Assembly: GCA_038025085.1 (NCBI GenBank)
Contig: CM076147.1
Coordinates: 7,288,001 to 7,352,000 of the forward strand
Direction: 5' to 3'
Length of the DNA: 64,000 bases
Source of the DNA: Tetragonia tetragonoides
Taxonomy: Eukaryota > Streptophyta > Magnoliopsida > Caryophyllales > Aizoaceae
Under the pieces are notes generated by a model. It had not been told where the DNA came from. It was given only the letters and a program-made list of their open reading frames with translations, and did not search any database. A program made the translations under genes and the position numbers. Shown piece by piece: positions 36,701 to 44,818 of this stretch. Each line of letters begins with the position of its first letter. The stretch's first letter is position 1.

Positions 36701-38323
36701 CCCAAGTTCAAGACTTAAGACTCCCATATTTCCATGTGGTTGATGGAAATATTGGGGGTGGCTCTGCCCAGCTGGCTTGGGGTGGGGTGGGTAGGGAGTT
36801 GGGGCCTTTAACCCCCTAGCCTGGTCCAGTCCGAGATGGGATAGGATAGGTGGGGGCCGCGGTGCCGTTCTTACTGTCTTTAAATTTTTTTTGTAGTATA
36901 TCCCATTAAAGCTTCCAGAGAGCAGCTCTATGCCAAACACAGATGTTAAAATAACCCATACCACCTCTAGCAATAGGCTGACAAATAGAGGACCAAACAA
37001 TTAATGACCTGGTGTTTTCTCAATATTACCAGAACAGAAAAATACTTCTGCAAATTTGCTCCACGTTTTTAGAAGACATAGGCTGGGTGAAAAATGGAGA
37101 CCATTAGTTCGGCCTGGTAGAAATGACAGATTTTGTTAGCTGGAGTCTTCTAGCATTAGATCGCTGCCTTGATGTCCAGGATTTTATGAATCAAAGATTT
37201 AAATGGCCACTCTCAGCTTCTTGGAGGAAAGGGCTAAAGAGGATCTTCGAGATATTGAAAAGGCATGGATTCTTCCTTCATCCCCAGCAAATCCAGAATA
37301 CTTCTTTTGCAATCTTCTTGTAGTCCCACAAAATAAGCTTCTGATTTTGTTTCATTAGCTAATAGCCAAAATGCTCAGAGAATCATTGTAGATATGTGGT
37401 TGGCTTGGCTCTTTTAACTTTGAGAATCACCAAAAGTTAAAAAATTCATTTTCAGATACTTATCCTGAAAAAACTGATGTTAGCAAATGAACTGGTGGAT
37501 GTGTTTGTATCTATCTATTTCTGTGCAGGTGCAGCTTAGTGAATTAAGAAACTCAAATCTGAGAAAGAAAGCAAAAGAAAATGACTTTTGCTGCATGTGT
37601 TCCTTACCAGTAATCTGTTATACGTTACTGTTTCTGGAATCTGATAACATATTCCCCTGCCTTCCCTCTTCAATGCAGAAATGTGAAACAGAGGTTCATA
37701 TAGCATGTGATGGTTCTATACAATCCTGTTTCCAGTTGGAATTAGTCTTTACTATCAATTCCAAGCATGCTTCACTTGGTTGCATCCTGTTTTATTTGCT
37801 TATTTCATTTTCTGTGAATTTGGTTATATTTGTTAAGTTGTTCATTCTTCTCAATTACATGGGGGTATATTGCTCTGATATATTCTGAACAATACTGCTT
37901 CCATGAAATGATTCTTAGGGAAGGATTGATATCATTGAGTTTGTGGTTGAGGTGATGCACCGAGAAAAAATCCAGCCAGATCCATCAACCTGTAGTTATA
38001 TATTTGATGCATACGTTGGCCGCGACTACCATGACACTGCCATTGAAGCCCTGCAAGTCTTGAGCATGAGAATGATCTCCCAAGATCATGACACTCTTGA
38101 GGATGTAAAAATGGAGTATGAAGGTTTCATCCTTGCTGAAGAACCAGAAACTGAGACGCAAATAATGCGGATGTTCAAACATTCTCAGAACCTTGCTGCT
38201 GCCCTTCTTAATCTAAGATGGTGCTCCATTGCTGGGTCCTCACTTTCGTGGGTGCCTGATGATAGTCCATGGGCAAAAAGACTTTCTAGCTCTTATGCTG
38301 CCCAAATGACAGATACCCTTTGA
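12774..38323 (+). CDS. Pentatricopeptide-repeat protein, At1g76280-like (14 coding exons)
   Basis: Exons: 12774-12787, 12884-12944, 13243-13300, 14525-14712, 16458-16565, 17209-17391, 18368-18889, 21773-21868, 21966-22139, 23342-23569, 29079-29219, 29304-29492, 30345-30464, 37919-38323. Together they give 828 codons with no stop before the TGA at 38321. The start MHRAIS was chosen because a 14-nt first coding exon joins in frame to exon 2. All introns are phase 0 except introns 1 and 3. PPR-like helix pairs are visible: exon 6 ([13 protein letters not shown]), exon 9 ([10 protein letters not shown]), exon 10 ([16 protein letters not shown]), exon 12 ([16 protein letters not shown]) and exon 14 ([17 protein letters not shown]). 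From memory it matches the Arabidopsis PPR At1g76280. PPR proteins usually bind organelle RNA; no DYW or E domain is seen. Intron 3 appears to use a GC donor. Four introns exceed 1.5 kb and are full of transposon remnants. Confidence 0.85.
13371..13432 (+). mobile_element. SINE family 1, 5'-truncated copy
   Basis: Only the last part of the family is present: TTCAGGGCCCATGGGATTAG through CTTGGATACCCATGCTATCC and an A tail. A 17-bp duplication with one mismatch (ATGAAAAAGCTTGATCT against ATGAAAAAGATTGATCT) lies at 13354-13370 and 13433-13449. The copy lies in intron 3 of the PPR gene, in sense orientation. Confidence 0.75.
14180..14277 (+). mobile_element. L1-type LINE 3' tail
   Basis: The end AATAAAACTTTCTCTTTATC followed by A8 matches the 3' termini of other L1 fragments in this gene (28731-28789 and, reversed, 27463-27765). 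The 5' boundary is not visible. It lies in intron 3. Confidence 0.5.
15310..16420 (+). mobile_element. Decayed L1 LINE fragment in PPR intron 4
   Basis: The translated block with [18 protein letters not shown] followed by AIKSKLW is the conserved region after the reverse transcriptase of plant L1 elements. Downstream, weak zf-RVT-like pieces occur amid many stops. The 3' end is near 16400, where the sequence becomes T-rich. No intact ORF remains. Confidence 0.65.
17806..17975 (+). mobile_element. Small L1 LINE fragment in PPR intron 6
   Basis: The stretch [20 protein letters not shown] is the same post-RT L1 motif as at 15.4 kb, and a G12 homopolymer precedes it at about 17826. The boundaries are not clear. 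Confidence 0.5.
19331..19490. repeat. GC-rich repeat with CGCCTCAGGCG-type palindromes
   Basis: The stretch contains many short palindromic words (CGCCTCAGGCG, AGGCGCTGATCTCATCGCCTT, GCGCAAGGCTCTGCGCC) in an otherwise AT-rich intron. A trace of the same word (AAGGCGTGCTTAAAA) is at 22709. I could not assign a transposon family. Confidence 0.4.
19930..20147 (-). mobile_element. L1 LINE zf-RVT fragment, PPR intron 7
   Basis: Minus-strand translation shows [19 protein letters not shown] followed by [13 protein letters not shown]. This is the cysteine/histidine knuckle (zf-RVT) that lies near the C terminus of plant L1 ORF2. Only this piece is recognisable. Confidence 0.7.
20440..20456 (+). repeat. 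G17 homopolymer
   Basis: Seventeen consecutive G; the length may be unreliable in the assembly. Confidence 0.8.
20605..20662 (+). mobile_element. SINE family 1 fragment
   Basis: The body words CTCAGGGCCACTGGAGG and TTGTTAACTTCAAAGCCCG match the middle of the SINE at 1132-1299. Both the tRNA-like head and the tail are absent. Confidence 0.6.
20731..20942 (+). repeat. Two-copy tandem duplication, period 106 bp
   Basis: The block running from ACTTGCT..CTACAC through GAGACAATGTAAGG to TTCTGTTGGACAT occurs twice in a row. GAGACAATG starts at 20753 and again at 20859. The copies differ at only a few bases, so the duplication is recent. It lies in PPR intron 7. Confidence 0.85.
21455..21640. mobile_element. 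MITE-like inverted-repeat element (copy 2)
   Basis: The ends are AAGTCTTGTGTGAGACC and GGCCGTCTTATAGAAGTTTT. It is the same family as 5369-5535 in reverse orientation, with GTGACCC/GTGACTCC blocks in the middle. It lies in PPR intron 7, just before exon 8. Confidence 0.5.
23022..23185 (+). mobile_element. SINE-like family 2, copy 1
   Basis: It shares AGGCAATTGCCTCAATGG, the box-B-like block GGTCCCAAATTCAAG and GGACTCCCATATTTCC..GTGGTTGATGGAAATAT with the copy at 36640-36895. It is shorter because the GC-rich centre is missing. Degenerate AATTTAT(G/A)TA repeats at the two ends may be a target duplication. Confidence 0.6.
23858..25030. mobile_element. Long-TIR MULE-like element in PPR intron 10 (Pack-MULE candidate)
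   Basis: The termini GGAAAATTGGC at 23858 and GCCAATTTTCC at 25020-25030 open inverted repeats of about 130 bp. Matching blocks on both arms include CCGTCCGCTCAAAATACTC and CGCCCAGAATGCT. The 9 bp outside match at 7 of 9 positions. Inside is a plus-strand ORF (24503-24811, 102 codons, Lys/Ser/Asn-rich, starting [18 protein letters not shown]) with CT-rich leader-like sequence before it. I do not recognise the ORF; it could be a captured host fragment or chance. Confidence 0.65.
25130..25530 (-). mobile_element. L1 LINE 3' fragment interrupted by a Stowaway MITE
   Basis: The words AGTATCAAAAAATACAG and GACAAGGTGTCCTCCA match the 3' end of the L1 at 27463-27765 (AGTATCAAAGAATACAG, GACAAGATGTCCTCC). 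After the Stowaway at 25188-25439 the L1-like sequence (AAAAGCCCCAG) resumes. Confidence 0.5.
25188..25439. mobile_element. Stowaway (Tc1/mariner) MITE
   Basis: The ends are CTCCTTCCGTTCCAAAATCT and AGATTTTGGAACGCGGGAG with TA on both sides. The arms extend through CCATTTGACC/GTCAAATGG, so the whole element can fold back on itself. Length 252 bp. Confidence 0.85.
25981..26950 (-). mobile_element. 5'-truncated L1 LINE, PPR intron 10
   Basis: The minus strand gives the C-terminal part of an L1 ORF2: [18 protein letters not shown] followed, after an in-frame stop, by the zf-RVT knuckle [18 protein letters not shown]. The 3' end at about 25981 reads AATTTTCTTTATCCAT plus A-tail. The reading frame is broken at least once near 26504. 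It is antisense to the PPR gene. Confidence 0.75.
27301..27351 (-). mobile_element. SINE family 1, 3' fragment
   Basis: On the minus strand it reads TAGTCAAGCAAAGCTTGG then ATACCCATGTTATCTAAAATA, the tail of family 1, with a short internal duplication (TATCCA twice). It lies in PPR intron 10. Confidence 0.6.
27463..27765 (-). mobile_element. 5'-truncated L1 LINE 3' end
   Basis: The T-run at the left, then TAGATAAAGAAAAGATTTTA on the plus strand, is the reversed L1 terminus. Upstream (in element sense) only about 300 bp remain, with no usable ORF. Confidence 0.65.
27890..27973 (+). mobile_element. SINE family 1, 5'-truncated copy
   Basis: It starts inside the tRNA-like head just before box B (GGTTCGAGTCC). 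It then runs through CAGGGCCACTGGAGG and GTTAACTTCAGGGCCC to GTTATCTAAA, skipping the CTTGGATACC block. The direct repeats AATTATTATAGAGTAATATT and AATTATTACGGAGTAATATT flank it at 27870-27889 and 27974-27993. Confidence 0.7.
28021..28035 (+). mobile_element. Ultra-short poly-A retroposed insert
   Basis: Only six non-A bases (TCACTC) and an A-run lie between two perfect copies of AAGATTTGTAAACTC (28006-28020 and 28036-28050). This fits an extreme 5'-truncated L1-driven insertion. Confidence 0.55.
28731..28789 (+). mobile_element. L1 LINE 3' tail with target duplication
   Basis: The insert has the L1 3' terminus (TTTGATACTTCTTTAAAAAA, then an A-rich tail). It lies between perfect copies of GAATTCTGGTATGCATT at 28714-28730 and 28790-28806. 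It lies in PPR intron 10, 273 bp before exon 11 (29079). Confidence 0.75.
30565..34813 (-). mobile_element. RTE-clade non-LTR retrotransposon in PPR intron 13
   Basis: The element lies antisense to the PPR gene. Its 3' end (low coordinates) has a conserved GC-rich block and ends TACTGGGTTGTTGTTGTTG, the (TTG)n terminus usual for RTE elements. An 11-bp direct repeat CTACTTTGAAT flanks it at 30554-30564 and 34814-34824. The coding part is at 30839-33785. About 1 kb of 5' leader (33786-34813) is GC-rich at 34260-34700 and includes a (GA)n tract at 34668-34693. The length of about 4.25 kb suggests a nearly full-length insertion. Confidence 0.8.
30839..33785 (-). pseudogene. RTE ORF: endonuclease and reverse transcriptase, broken
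   Basis: From 33785 the protein has an EEP endonuclease ([39 protein letters not shown]), then the start of the RT ([18 protein letters not shown]). A TAA at 32219-32217 interrupts it. The same frame continues at once with RT motifs ([26 protein letters not shown]) to 31458. One G appears to be missing in a G-run near 31484, and a further frame change lies near 31340. The last piece, 31264-30839, ends with the RTE C-terminal region ([20 protein letters not shown]). Three lesions mean that it cannot make a full protein. Confidence 0.85.
35880..36280 (-). mobile_element. L1 LINE zf-RVT fragment, PPR intron 13
   Basis: The minus-strand translation includes [18 protein letters not shown], an L1 C-terminal knuckle. 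More doubtful L1-like pieces of the same strand extend into 36520-37330. No ORF is intact. Confidence 0.5.
36281..36336 (+). pseudogene. Relic duplicate of PPR exon 13
   Basis: The plus strand after CATATTCCAG repeats the start of exon 13 (30345 onward). Shared words include CTGGAATATGA, GCATTTGATGAAGCTTTGA and AACCATAT. It lacks one CTT triplet, carries several substitutions and has an in-frame TAA, so it cannot replace the exon. It lies 1.58 kb before exon 14. Confidence 0.75.
36368..36520. mobile_element. MITE-like fold-back element
   Basis: The arms CGCAAAGTCTTG..CTTGGTCCATCG and CGATGGACCAAG..CAAGACTTTGTG are complementary over about 30 bp. Two GGGGTGACTCC boxes lie in the loop. It may be related to the elements at 5369 and 21455. 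Confidence 0.55.
36640..36895 (+). mobile_element. SINE-like family 2, copy 2 (longer)
   Basis: The head has AGAGGCATTTGCCTCAATGG and a box-B-like GGTCCCAAGTTCAAGAC. The body has CCATATTTCCATGTGGTTGA, then a G/C-rich block and a T-rich 3' end (CTTTAAATTTTTTTT). It shares about 110 bp with 23022-23185. Confidence 0.6.
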
Positions 38324-39715
38324 AATCATCGCGTGAAGCTTTGTTTGGCACTTCACCAAGGAATGTGGCTGCTGCTTGGTCACTGGACAATGATGGATAA
38401 TTTCAGCCGACCAAGGAGTGCTTCACTTCAGTTATGAATCATGAATAGGACTCTTTCCAAACATTTCTCGCGAAGGCGGTTGATTAAAGCCTGCAATGGA
38501 TGTCGAATGCTTCTAACAGATCATCGGCCCTTTGCATATGAATGCAAGAAGCGAAGCACGCTCACAGCTATGCTTGTGCCGCGATAGCTATTCATTATTG
38601 ATTATACTGAGCTTCAGATGGGATTTCTTCTCACACTTGTGGACTCATAGTGGAGGGAGATAATAAATTACTAATCAGATCCAAAGAATAGGGGTGATTA
38701 ATCCTGACCATTTTGTAGGCATAAGTTGTAACTTGTAACCATAGGTGTTGAATGTTGATGACTATAGCGATATGTTTAGGGATGGCTTGTTCTACCTTGT
38801 ATTTGTAACATTGGGAAATCGATTAGTTTAAGATATACTTCTACTCCATCTGTAATCTCTCCGAAATTTTGGGAATTTGACATTTTTAGTTATTGTAACT
38901 ATAAGTTCAGTTTGGTATGGCTACGGCCTATGGCACATTGATTAGTAATTTTATTTTGTGTGTAGCCCTTGAACTTGAAGGTTGCCATCTATACATACAT
39001 ACATACATACACATTATATTCCTCGTAAAAGGGAGCAACTAAACCGAAGGTCTCACATCAACGCCCCATCATCGCTGAGTTGGCCCAATCACAAGCCATT
39101 TACCATTCGATGAATTTCTTTTTTCTTTCTATGGTTTGTTTAGATACTTGAATTCATAATTTGAGCTGAATTTGTTCTTCAATGTTAGAGATATTTGTAG
39201 GTTTGAAATTGACCAATTCTGTAACCTTTCATAAAGACTTAAAATTAGAGAATTTCAAATTGCTGTTGCGGGTTAAAATCAAGCGCGGTGTCTACCGGAA
39301 TTAAAAGGCAAACAAGTCGACAACCTATTGGTGGTTGGTTGGCTATATGGAAGTGGTTGGGGGGGATTGATAGTAGTCGTCCGTTGTGGTCCAATTGTCG
39401 GTGGTACGGTGTAACCATTCAGATTCACTTCTCTCTCCAAACAATGCGTTAGTTAATTCAATTATGTAACTATTGTTGTGAAGGTTCCAATTGAGATTAT
39501 TTTTGTAACATGACCGACACTTGTGATTATTCATGTCAAATTTTCAAAAAAATCAAAGAAAAAACAAAAAAAAATTTACTCCAATTAATTACCTTACTCA
39601 AAATTGGAATTACCCGAGTCAAAATTTAACTGATTTGATCTAGTTGTACCAAAATATGAATAAGTCACAAGCACAAGTGCATGGGATCCCCTTCTTTTGT
39701 AATACTTGTCATTAA
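38324..39715 (+). other. PPR gene 3' UTR and downstream spacer
   Basis: An AATAAA at 38662-38667 is a candidate poly(A) signal. A (CATA)n tract lies near 38992-39010. I see no further gene. Confidence 0.4.
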
Positions 39716-39860
39716 CTTAACCAACAGGTTGGTCTAGTGGTTTGTGCCTTGGTGTTCTTCCTTCACCATTAGGGTTCAAATCCCACTAGGGGCATTTGGG
39801 ATCCTATTTCCCCTTTATCCCCCACTCCCCCAAAGCAACCGTGTCTTATTTCAGAAATAT
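39716..39860 (+). mobile_element. SINE-like family 3
   Basis: It has a tRNA-like head with box-A-like GGTTGGTCTAGTGG and box-B-like GGGTTCAAATCCC at 39772, followed by a C-rich body. The tail and target duplication are not clear. Box spacing (about 40 bp) suits a Pol III promoter. It lacks tRNA acceptor pairing, so I do not call a tRNA gene. Confidence 0.55.
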
Positions 39861-39889
39861 ATTTGTTGAAGAGTTCAAAGAAAGACCGT

Positions 39890-42757
39890 TTTTTGAGAAT
39901 ATTGGGCTGAATAATATAAATGATGAACAAGGTGAGATGCCAGCTGGGAGATTGACAAAGGAATAGATAGATACATACAGAACCAGTTTGGCAATGTGAG
40001 GGCTCAAAGGCCCCGGGTCATGACGGATTCAATTTTAACTTCATCAAGGCCACTTGGAGACAGGGAGATTTCCACCAAAGCTCAATATTGCATTCATCAG
40101 CCTTATTTCGAAAGTAGAGACTCCATGTGAACTACTCAAAGACTTTGACCAATTAGTATGATTGGTGTTATGTACAAAATTCTCGCCAAGTTGCGTGTCA
40201 AACAGATTGAAGAAGGTAATGGATACAGTTGTGGGTGAGACTCAGTCAGCTTTTATTGGAGGTCGTCATATCCTTGATAGCGTCCTCATCGCTAATGATG
40301 TCATAGATCAGAGTCGTGTACGAGAAGAAAACTGATCGAAGGTGTGTGCGTGGAAACTTGATTTCCACAAAGCTTAAGAATCTGTCTGTTGGACGTTCAT
40401 TGATTGGGTGCTTCGAAGTATGAAATTTCCAGATCAGTGGTGCGAATGGATCTTGTGGTGCTTGGAGTCCGCTGTGGTTTCTATATTGGTTAATGGATCA
40501 CCGACTCAACCCTTTAATTTGGAGAGAGGGCTTCGACAAGGGGACCCGTTATCACCCTTCTTGTTCAACTTGGTGGCTGAAGTTCTGAACAGATTGATCA
40601 CAAAAGCTGCTGAGATTGGAGCTTGAAAGGGAGTAAGCGCTTCGATTGGAGGGAGAGAATTCTCCCATCTCCAATTTGCGGACGGCACAATTGTATTCTG
40701 CCCTGCGAAAAGGAAATACTTGGACATTATCAAGATGGTATTGATTAGCTTTCAGCTCGCCTCAGGCTTGAAGGTAAACTTTCACAAATGTTCGCTAATT
40801 GGCATAAACGTATCAAGTGATTGGGTGGAAAGTTTTGCAAGGGAACTTCACTGTAAACCAGCATCACTACCTATACAATACATGGGGTTGCCTCTAGGGG
40901 CTAGCCCGCGGAGTCAGGAGTTTTGGAAACCGATTTTGGAGAGAATGGAACAAAAATTGGCTTCGTGGAAAGGAAAGTTATTATTTATAGGGGGCAGGCT
41001 CACACTCATAAAGTCGTCTTTGAATAGCCTCCCAATATATTACATGTCTCTCTTCAAAATTCCAATGACCATCCTTGAAAAGATTGTGAAAATGTAGCGG
41101 GATTTTATTTTGGATCGGTAATGATCAAGAAAGGAGGCCGACATATTTAGTTGGATGGAAGCATATTGAACTACCAAAGGAAAAGGGAGGCTTAGGCGTA
41201 GGATCACTTAAAGATATGAACTTAGCTCTTCTCAGTAAATGGGTGTGGCGCCTTTAGGAGAAGAGGAAGGACTGTGGAAAGATTTGATTAAGGAAAAATA
41301 CAAAATTGACAATAAGATTTCTTTTGAAGATGAATCCAGAGATAATGTGCAAAAACGGAATTGTAGTGGAAATGGGTGATGGCTCTGTTACTCGTTTCTG
41401 GCTAGATATCTGGCTCGGTGAGACTCCTTTAAAAATAAAATTCTCAGGGCTTTTCTCCTTATAAAATGTTAATTGGAGGCGTCAATTATTCCTCTGGAAA
41501 GAAGAACAGAACAGAATAGTGAGCTCTTTAATCTACTCCAACAGGCGAGGGTGAACCGGGAGGCAAGCGATAGGATTTTCTGGAAGCACAGCCCAAAAGG
41601 CCATTTCTCTGTAAGTTCAGTGCGACAGGAACTAGCAGTAATTGACAGCTCCATGACTAATGAGGCAACTAGAGGCATATGGAGAGGTGTAGCTCCACCG
41701 AAAGTAGAGACATTTATGTGGATTTCTTGCTTGGGGAGGCTGAAGACAAAGGATAAACTAATGAAGTTGGGATTTCAGTGTGTGAACGATGATACCTGCA
41801 TCATGTGTAAGGACCAGGGTGAAACCACAGATCACCTACTTATTCACTGTACATTTGCTCGACAACTATGGCAGCGGTGGATGAATATTTGGAACATTGT
41901 TTGGTGCCATCCTCTGTCTATGATGCAATTCTTGAACAATGGTGTGGCCTTGGGTCAGGTACACATTTTCATAAAGTATGGATTACATTTGTATTTGTAC
42001 TTGTATGGTCAATTTGGAAGGAGAGAAATACAAGAATTTTTGAGGGGAGTGTTCGATTGATGAGGTGTTTGATTTATTATTGTTACGCCTTGGATGGTGG
42101 GTAAAAGCCTGGGATGATTCTTTTCGCTACTCGCCACAGAAGATCCTTCAATGTCCCTCATGCTTGAAACGCAAAGATCCAGCGCCGAGAATGAAGCATC
42201 CCGAGCTGTGGACGCCCCCTCCAAGGGGTGTTATGAAATGGAATGTGGACGCCTCCGTTAAAAATTTTCCATGCGTTGAGATTAGGGCGGTGAGTGGAGT
42301 GCTAAGAGACTGGATGTGCACTTTTCGCTGTATATTTTCCATGCGTATGCTTACCCATGAAATTAATGAAGCTGAGGTTTTTGCCATTCTACAAGCTTTA
42401 CTCCTTTACGACACCAAGGAATGACTGGCACACTAGATCAAATCATAGAGTTCGATTTCGCAAATGCAATCAGCTGGTGTAATGCAAAGCAAGGTGGGCC
42501 TTGGAACATCCAACTTGTCCTAAATCACATTCGGCAACTCCTGTCTAGATGGCCGAGAACTTCCATTGTCTATAGGTCTCGAAGCACGAATAGCATAGCA
42601 GACGGCCTAGCAAAGCAAGGATTGGATAGAACAAGTGAATTCATAGCCTGGTTGTAATTGTAAATTGTGGAGTAATCTGTCTTTGGAGTTGTACTAGCTA
42701 CTGTATCTTTGTAGCTGAGTTCAATTTTTAATAAAGTAAGTTTGAATTATCAAAAAA
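39890..42757 (+). pseudogene. Decayed L1 LINE ORF2 with RNase H
   Basis: In order on the plus strand there are RT pieces (GLRQGDPLSPFLFNLVAEVL at 40530; FADGTIVF at 40675; IQYMGLPLGASPRSQEFW at 40877). Next comes the zf-RVT region (VAPPKVETFMW, CIMCKDQGETTDHLLIHC). Last is an RNase H-like domain (MKWNVDASVK at 42233; STNSIADGLAKQGL at 42587). YADD is changed to FADG. Many stops and frameshifts separate the pieces. The 3' end reads CTAGCTACTG..AATAAAGTAAG and an A-tail at about 42757. The 5' part is missing. Confidence 0.85.
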
Positions 42758-42779
42758 AAGAAATTTGATAGGCAGTACA

Positions 42780-44818
42780 AGGCTGTGTTCAATCACTCCC
42801 ATCATTACAATGGGAGAGTGTGGGGGTTATGTGTAACTCTGCTATGGTTTCAGTGCAAGTGGTTGAGATTACTAATCAAACGACTTTATGTGTGGTGCAT
42901 GATCTTGTGGCTGACATTTCACACCATGTGTGCGTGTTTATGCTAGCAACTCTGCAGTTAAAAGAAGATCTCTATGGGCTGATTTAGCGAGGTGGAGTGG
43001 TATTGTTATGTATCCTTGGTTGATTTTGGGCGACTTTAATGTGACCTTAAATGTTGATGAGAGGTTGCGTGAAGCTTCACCTGTCATGAGTGATATTGAG
43101 GACTTCTCTGAGTGTGTGGCTGCAGCTAGACTTTCTGACCTTCCTGCCACTGGTTTTCTGTTTACACGGCCAAATAAGCAGGAGGCTGACACTAGGGTAT
43201 ATAGTAAGTTAGATAGGGTTATGTGCAATTCTTAGTGGATTTTGCAGGGTGTTGTTTCCAATGTGGAATTCTTACCTCCGGGGTCTCTTGGCCATTCTCC
43301 TAGTTTGGTCCGTGTGGGACTGCCTGCATTTACTCGAAAGAGGCCTTTCAAGTTTTTGAAATGTTGGGGAGCTGATGAGATGGTTCTCCCTTTTGTAGAT
43401 AAAGTTTGGCATACTAAAATTGATGGGTGCTTGATGTACTAGGTGGTTACGAAGCTCAAATCTTAAACATGAGCTGAGTATATAAAGTCAAGGCTGCTGA
43501 GTATATAAAGATGCATAAAGCTGAGTTGGTGTCTATATATCAGCGAGCCAAGCTTACTGATATTAAAATGTCCAATGAATGCGGCAAATATTTTACATGC
43601 CAAAGTAAAAGAGAGCAAGCTCATGCTAGAGTGGGGACAATATAAAGGATGTGAATGGGGATATCAAGCGCAATGAGGAGGATTTCCTTAGCTGAAAATT
43701 CTTATAAACTTCTCTGTGTCATGTAGGTTTTCCTCTTTTTTTGTTCATTGGGTGATGACTTGCGTTACCAACACCAAAATTTTCTGTAAATTTTTAAGGC
43801 CTACTTATGGTGTTTTTTCCCGATAATCGAGGTGTGAGGCAAGGGGATCCTATCTCCGACATCTTCTTTGTCATTTGTATGGAGATGTGTTCCAAGAAAA
43901 GTAGCTGATAATGATGGGTTTAAGTACCCCCTTGTAGTGCCAGATGCAAGCTTAATCAATTGAGGCCACCAGAGGTCTCCACCACCTCAAAATCGTTATA
44001 ACAGTCAATCACCAGAAACCCCTAAGCACCCTTAGCACTACCTTATTCAATCATGGAAATGCATTGATTCATCATGATAAGTGTGTTTTCAGACAATAGA
44101 AGAATATAGATAAAAAGAACCAGAAAGTATACACTGGTGAATCCTACTAGTACTTGAACATCACAAAAGAAATAAATAATAAAAAGTGCATCAATTATAT
44201 GTCAAAGGTAATAACCGTGGCAGAACCATATAAAAAAAAGAAACAAAAAAAAAATCTCAGAGAACCTAATTGAACTTTGGATTATTCGTTTGGACTTTGA
44301 ATTGGACATTTACCTAAAAAGGTTATGATATGTTAGGTTATATTAGATAAAAGTCTAATCTGTACAAACGAACCATCTAGAAATAATAGCCATTGTAATA
44401 AAACAGTCATTGTAATAACACCCTAGGACTTTTACCTAACATCCATTATATTGAACACCGTAGAACACTCTAAGACAAGTGTAAAATTTACTTCTCTCTG
44501 AACACATCTCTAGAGTATATTGACTTTGCTAGTAATTTGTTTAATGTGAGGACAATGATAATATTGGGACCTACTTGGGTTTCCCCTTGTCTTCTAAGGG
44601 ACATACCCTTAGAGAGCTAGATTTCATTGTGACAAAAGTTAAAGTCAAGTTGAGAAATTAGAAAACTATGAATCTTTTGAAAGCTGGTAGAATTTGTCTC
44701 ATTAATGCCACTCTCAATGCTATCCCCTGTTACTATATGCAATTCTTGAAATTCCCCAAAAAAAGTATTGATGAACTTGATCGAACTGTTGTATATTTTC
44801 GTTGGGGTGACTAAAAAA
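42780..44818 (+). pseudogene. Second L1 LINE (endonuclease and RT), cut at the MULE left end
   Basis: The endonuclease part (WLILGDFNVTLNVDERLREA at 43015; SKLDRVMCN at 43205) is followed by an RT start (NRGVRQGDPISDIFF at 43830) and a later RT piece (KAGRICLINATLNAIPCYYM at 44682). It stops abruptly after RTVVYFRWGD at about 44810. The stretch 43910-44520 shows no LINE coding and may be another insertion. The missing C-terminal part probably lies right of the window, beyond the MULE. Confidence 0.75.

Noticed and set aside
36464..37000. 178-codon minus-strand ORF
   Set aside because: It spans a SINE-like element and L1-like pieces; a chance ORF.
37487..37888. 133-codon ORF just before the last PPR exon
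   Set aside because: Hydrophobic, no PPR character, and it is not needed to join exons 13 and 14; treated as intron.
39733..39790. Possible tRNA gene with GGTTCAAATCC
   Set aside because: No acceptor or anticodon stem of tRNA quality; the C-rich extension suits a SINE.
44080..44520. Possible MITE in the second L1
   Set aside because: Sequence has weak internal repeats but no matching ends or target duplication that I could see.
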